Assembly: GCF_018847375.1 (NCBI RefSeq) | Contig: NZ_CP072036.1 | Location: 124,001-188,000 of the forward strand | DNA length: 64,000 nt | From: Akkermansia massiliensis | GTDB lineage: Bacteria; Verrucomicrobiota; Verrucomicrobiia; Verrucomicrobiales; Akkermansiaceae | Direction: 5' to 3' | In this document: in pieces, positions 61,642-64,000 of the stretch | How the letters are laid out: every line of letters starts with the position of its first letter | How positions within the stretch are numbered: the first letter of the stretch is position 1 | Translations under genes and position numbers: made by a program | Notes under the pieces: generated by a model | What the model was told of the DNA's origin: nothing | Databases searched by the model: none | What the model saw: only the letters and a program-made list of their open reading frames with translations

Positions 61642-62529
61642 ATGGCAAAATCGGCTCTGGGGAAAGGCTTTGACGCCCTTATCAATCAAAATCTGTCTCG
61701 TGAATCCTTGGCGGCTCCCCAGGCGGGAGACGTTGTGCATCAATTATCCCATGCCTCCATTATTCCCAGCTCCCTCCAGCCGCGCGCCATCTTTACCCCG
61801 GAACAACTGGCGGAGCTGGTGGACTCCATCAAGGAGCACGGCATCATCCAGCCGCTGATCGTCCGGAAAACGGAAAGCGGCAAGTATGAGCTCATTGCCG
61901 GGGAAAGGCGCTGGCGCGCTTCCGGCATCCTGGGCCTGTCCACCGTGCCCGCCATCATCCGGAAGGCTTCCGACAAGGACGTGCTGGAGCTGGCGCTGAT
62001 TGAAAACCTCCAGCGTGAAAACCTCAGCCCGCTGGAAGAGGCCTCCGGCTACATGCGCCTGAAAACGGAATTCCGCATGAAGCAGGGGGACATCGCCAAG
62101 CGGGTAGGCAAATCCCGCGCCGCCGTAGCCAACAGCATGCGGCTTCTGGATCTTCCCCAGGCGGTCCAGGACATGCTGGGCAACGCCTTCATCAGCGTGG
62201 GGCATGCCAAGGTGCTCCTGTCCCTCAAGAACCAGGACCAGCAAATCCAGCTCGGGCGCGACATCGTCAACAAGGGCTACACCGTGCGCCAGACGGAGAA
62301 AGCCATCCAGAAGCTTCTCAATCCTCCGGAACCGGCGGCTCCCGCCAGAAAGCCCTCCTCCCCGCAGTACAAGAAGATTTCCAGCGTGCTCGCCAAACAA
62401 TTCGGCACGCCGGTAAATATTTCCGGACAGGGAAGCCGGGGCTCCATTGAGATCACCTTTTCCAGCAAGGCCGAATTCGTCCGCATTCTTGAACTTCTGG
62501 GCCAGGATGAATGGTCCGCTTCCAAGTAA
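61642..62529 (+). CDS. parB: Chromosome-partitioning protein ParB
   Basis: A 295-residue protein. ParB loads at parS sites and slides along DNA as a CTP-dependent clamp to drive origin segregation. It starts MAKSALGKGFDALINQ, the usual ParB opening. CTP-binding motif IAGERRWRASG near 85-95, ENLQRENLSPLEEASGY near 120, and the HTH (GDIAKRVGKSRAAVANSMRL) near 150-170. The C-terminal dimerisation part is present. No parA is adjacent, which is unusual. No clear parS is seen in the window. Confidence 0.95.
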   Translation: MAKSALGKGFDALINQNLSRESLAAPQAGDVVHQLSHASIIPSSLQPRAIFTPEQLAELVDSIKEHGIIQPLIVRKTESGKYELIAGERRWRASGILGLSTVPAIIRKASDKDVLELALIENLQRENLSPLEEASGYMRLKTEFRMKQGDIAKRVGKSRAAVANSMRLLDLPQAVQDMLGNAFISVGHAKVLLSLKNQDQQIQLGRDIVNKGYTVRQTEKAIQKLLNPPEPAAPARKPSSPQYKKISSVLAKQFGTPVNISGQGSRGSIEITFSSKAEFVRILELLGQDEWSASK

Positions 62530-62552
62530 ACCTTCCACTCCGTCTTTTTCCC

Positions 62553-63497
62553 ATGACGCCCCGCATCGGACTCATCCTGCTCACGGCCCTGCTGATGCAG
62601 TGCGGAAATCCCGTGGAAACGCCCCTTCCGGGTGCGGAAACCATTCCTGCCCGGCTCCAGGAAACAACCCACTTCAACGGAGGAAACGCCATGTTCCACG
62701 CCGCCCGGATGACGGAGATGGGGGACCGGGGTTCCGGCACTCCAGGCTACCGCCAGCAACTGGACTACCTGAAGAAGGAACTGGCCAAACACGGCTGGAC
62801 CTGCCAGGAGCAGTCCTTTGAACAGGAAACATCCAAGGGCCCCATCCAGTTCGTCAACCTGCGGGCCCGCTTTGGCAAGGCGCCGGATTTCCAGGCTCCG
62901 GTCCGGGGACTGCTGACCTGCCATATCGACACCAAGCAGGGCATCGCCGGCTTCACCGGGGCCAATGACGGGGCTTCCGGCGCAGCGGCCATTCTGGAAA
63001 CGGCCCGCATCCTGGCCGGGGAACCCGCGCGCGCCGGGGAATTGGAGCTGGTGTTTTTTGACGGAGAAGAGAGCTTTGCGGAACACATGGACAGTGACGA
63101 CGGCCTGTACGGCTCCAAGCACTATGCCGCCGCCATGCGGAAGCCGCTGCCCAAGTGGATGATCAACCTGGACATGGTCGGGCGGCAGGGAAAAAAGATA
63201 CGCATCCCGGTCATGACGCCCCAGTCCATGTACCGGGTTTATTCCCGCGCCATTCGTGAACTGGGCTATTCACCGGAGGAATGGGGGGTCTCCGGCTACG
63301 CCATTCTGGACGACCACGTCCCCTTCATGGACCTCGGCATGGATACGCTGAACATCATCGACGATTTTCAGGACGGCAACTGGTGGCACACGTCCAAGGA
63401 CAACATAGGCATTCTGGGTGAGAAATCCTTCAAGCAAACCGGAGAAATGACCCTGCATATCCTCCGCCAGCTGCTGCCCGACCCTCCCTCTACCTGA
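62553..63497 (+). CDS. M28-family lipoprotein resembling glutaminyl-peptide cyclotransferase
   Basis: A 314-residue zinc-dependent M28-fold protein. The N-terminus has a lipobox (LILLTALLMQC, Cys about 17). Zinc ligands fall in LLTCHIDTK (His about 124), TGANDGASGAAAILE (Asp about 139), FFDGEESF, and DDHVPFMDLG. The end WWHTSKDN is typical of both M28 peptidases and glutaminyl cyclases. I cannot decide between peptidase and cyclase. It follows parB by 23 bases. The start at 62553 is chosen for the signal peptide. Confidence 0.88.
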   Translation: MTPRIGLILLTALLMQCGNPVETPLPGAETIPARLQETTHFNGGNAMFHAARMTEMGDRGSGTPGYRQQLDYLKKELAKHGWTCQEQSFEQETSKGPIQFVNLRARFGKAPDFQAPVRGLLTCHIDTKQGIAGFTGANDGASGAAAILETARILAGEPARAGELELVFFDGEESFAEHMDSDDGLYGSKHYAAAMRKPLPKWMINLDMVGRQGKKIRIPVMTPQSMYRVYSRAIRELGYSPEEWGVSGYAILDDHVPFMDLGMDTLNIIDDFQDGNWWHTSKDNIGILGEKSFKQTGEMTLHILRQLLPDPPST

Positions 63498-63534
63498 CAA
63501 CCAGGCCTGAATCCCCAACTACCCCTATCCTCCC

Positions 63535-64000
63535 ATGTCCTTCACCTCTCCCTGGCTGCTATGGGCCCTCTTTGCAGCCTCCATTCCCATCATCATCCAC
63601 CTGGTCAACAGGTGGCGGCACCGCTCCGTCCATTGGGCGGCCATGGAATTCCTGCTCCGCGCCGCCAGGGAAACCCGCGGGACGAAAAAACTGCTGCACT
63701 ACCTGATTCTGGCGCTGCGCGTCCTGGCCGTGGCGGCGCTGGTGACGGCCTTTGCGCGGCCCCTGCTCAGCAGCTTCTTCGGCTGGGGGAGTTCCGGACT
63801 GAATGAAGTCCTGCTGGTTCTGGACCGTTCCGCCTCCATGGACGCACGGCCGGACAAAACCAACTCCCTGCGGGACGCCATCCCGCCGCTGGTGGAATCC
63901 ACCTTTGCGCAGCTTGGCCACTGCCGCCTGTCCCTGCTTGATTCCGCCACCGGAACCGTCACCCAGATTCCCGCCCCGGAAGCCCTGGCGGACCTGACTG
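63535..64000 (+). CDS. BatA/VWA-domain membrane protein, N-terminal part (truncated by window)
   Basis: The gene begins at ATG 63535 and is still open at the window end (155 residues seen). It has the BatA-type start FTSPWLLWALFAASIPIIIH then LVNRWRHRSVHWAAMEFLL, a second membrane segment near 60-78, and the VWA MIDAS motif VLDRSASMDA near 98-107. Related proteins sit in BatA/MoxR operons handling envelope stress or metal insertion. Last gene of the window; the rest lies outside. Confidence 0.9.
   Translation, partial: MSFTSPWLLWALFAASIPIIIHLVNRWRHRSVHWAAMEFLLRAARETRGTKKLLHYLILALRVLAVAALVTAFARPLLSSFFGWGSSGLNEVLLVLDRSASMDARPDKTNSLRDAIPPLVESTFAQLGHCRLSLLDSATGTVTQIPAPEALADLT

Overview
The window looks like a chromosomal segment of a Verrucomicrobiota bacterium, most likely Akkermansia or a close relative. 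This is inferred from GC-rich housekeeping genes, a gene of the Minf_1886 type (restricted to Planctomycetes and Verrucomicrobia), a secreted sulfatase, a serpin, and zinc-free L33/S18 next to a degenerate DksA-like protein. No 16S gene is present, so the species is not proven.

Layout. 1-572 is the end of an unrecognised gene. 601-6967 is an AT-richer type I restriction-modification island (hsdM-hsdS-hsdR) preceded by a broken XRE-type regulator. 7399-8040 holds DUF488 and a 52-residue basic protein. 8138-13116 (minus strand) carries DksA-like, rpmG, rpsR, then folE2-ccsA/hemX-hemA-hemC, the last three tightly coupled for early tetrapyrrole synthesis. 13301-16152 (plus) is a four-gene operon of a ROK kinase, RNA cytosine methyltransferase, phosphoesterase and Nudix hydrolase. 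It is followed by a well supported 6S RNA gene at 16266-16442 with its own promoter.

17091-22015 encodes a complete MacA-MacB-TolC-type tripartite efflux system. 22602-31030 is an accessory block: a 2108-residue Rhs protein with a long polyserine linker and an AT-rich tip, two AT-rich orphan genes, and a decayed 146-bp copy of the end of the efflux outer-membrane gene. The two efflux-gene copies bracket the Rhs module. 31144-33772 has an SH3-like protein, a class C beta-lactamase-fold hydrolase and TrmO.

33812-37016 (minus) is purE-like, pyrR, pyrB and a dihydroorotase homologue that has lost several catalytic residues (PyrC'-like). 37184-42172 (minus) is the most unusual part: seven consecutive paralogous secreted proteins of unknown function. 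They share a signal peptide, a Q-D-[VI]-x2-P motif at the predicted mature N-terminus, a central CP[PEAQ]-type motif and, in most, a C-terminal ESGK-x-IP motif.

42350-55769 contains an FAD oxidoreductase, agmatine deiminase, Minf_1886 protein, serpin, a two-DTG aspartyl protease with PDZ domain, AI-2E-type permease, sulfatase, a zinc-ribbon membrane protein, the membrane half of FeoB, a hairpin cluster and a large TolA-like/HEAT-like membrane protein. 56144-64000 contains a small HTH protein, topoisomerase subunit A, tRNA-Thr(UGU), a GH108-type endolysin facing a small minus-strand phage-like cassette, parB, an M28/glutaminyl-cyclase-like lipoprotein and the start of a BatA-like gene.
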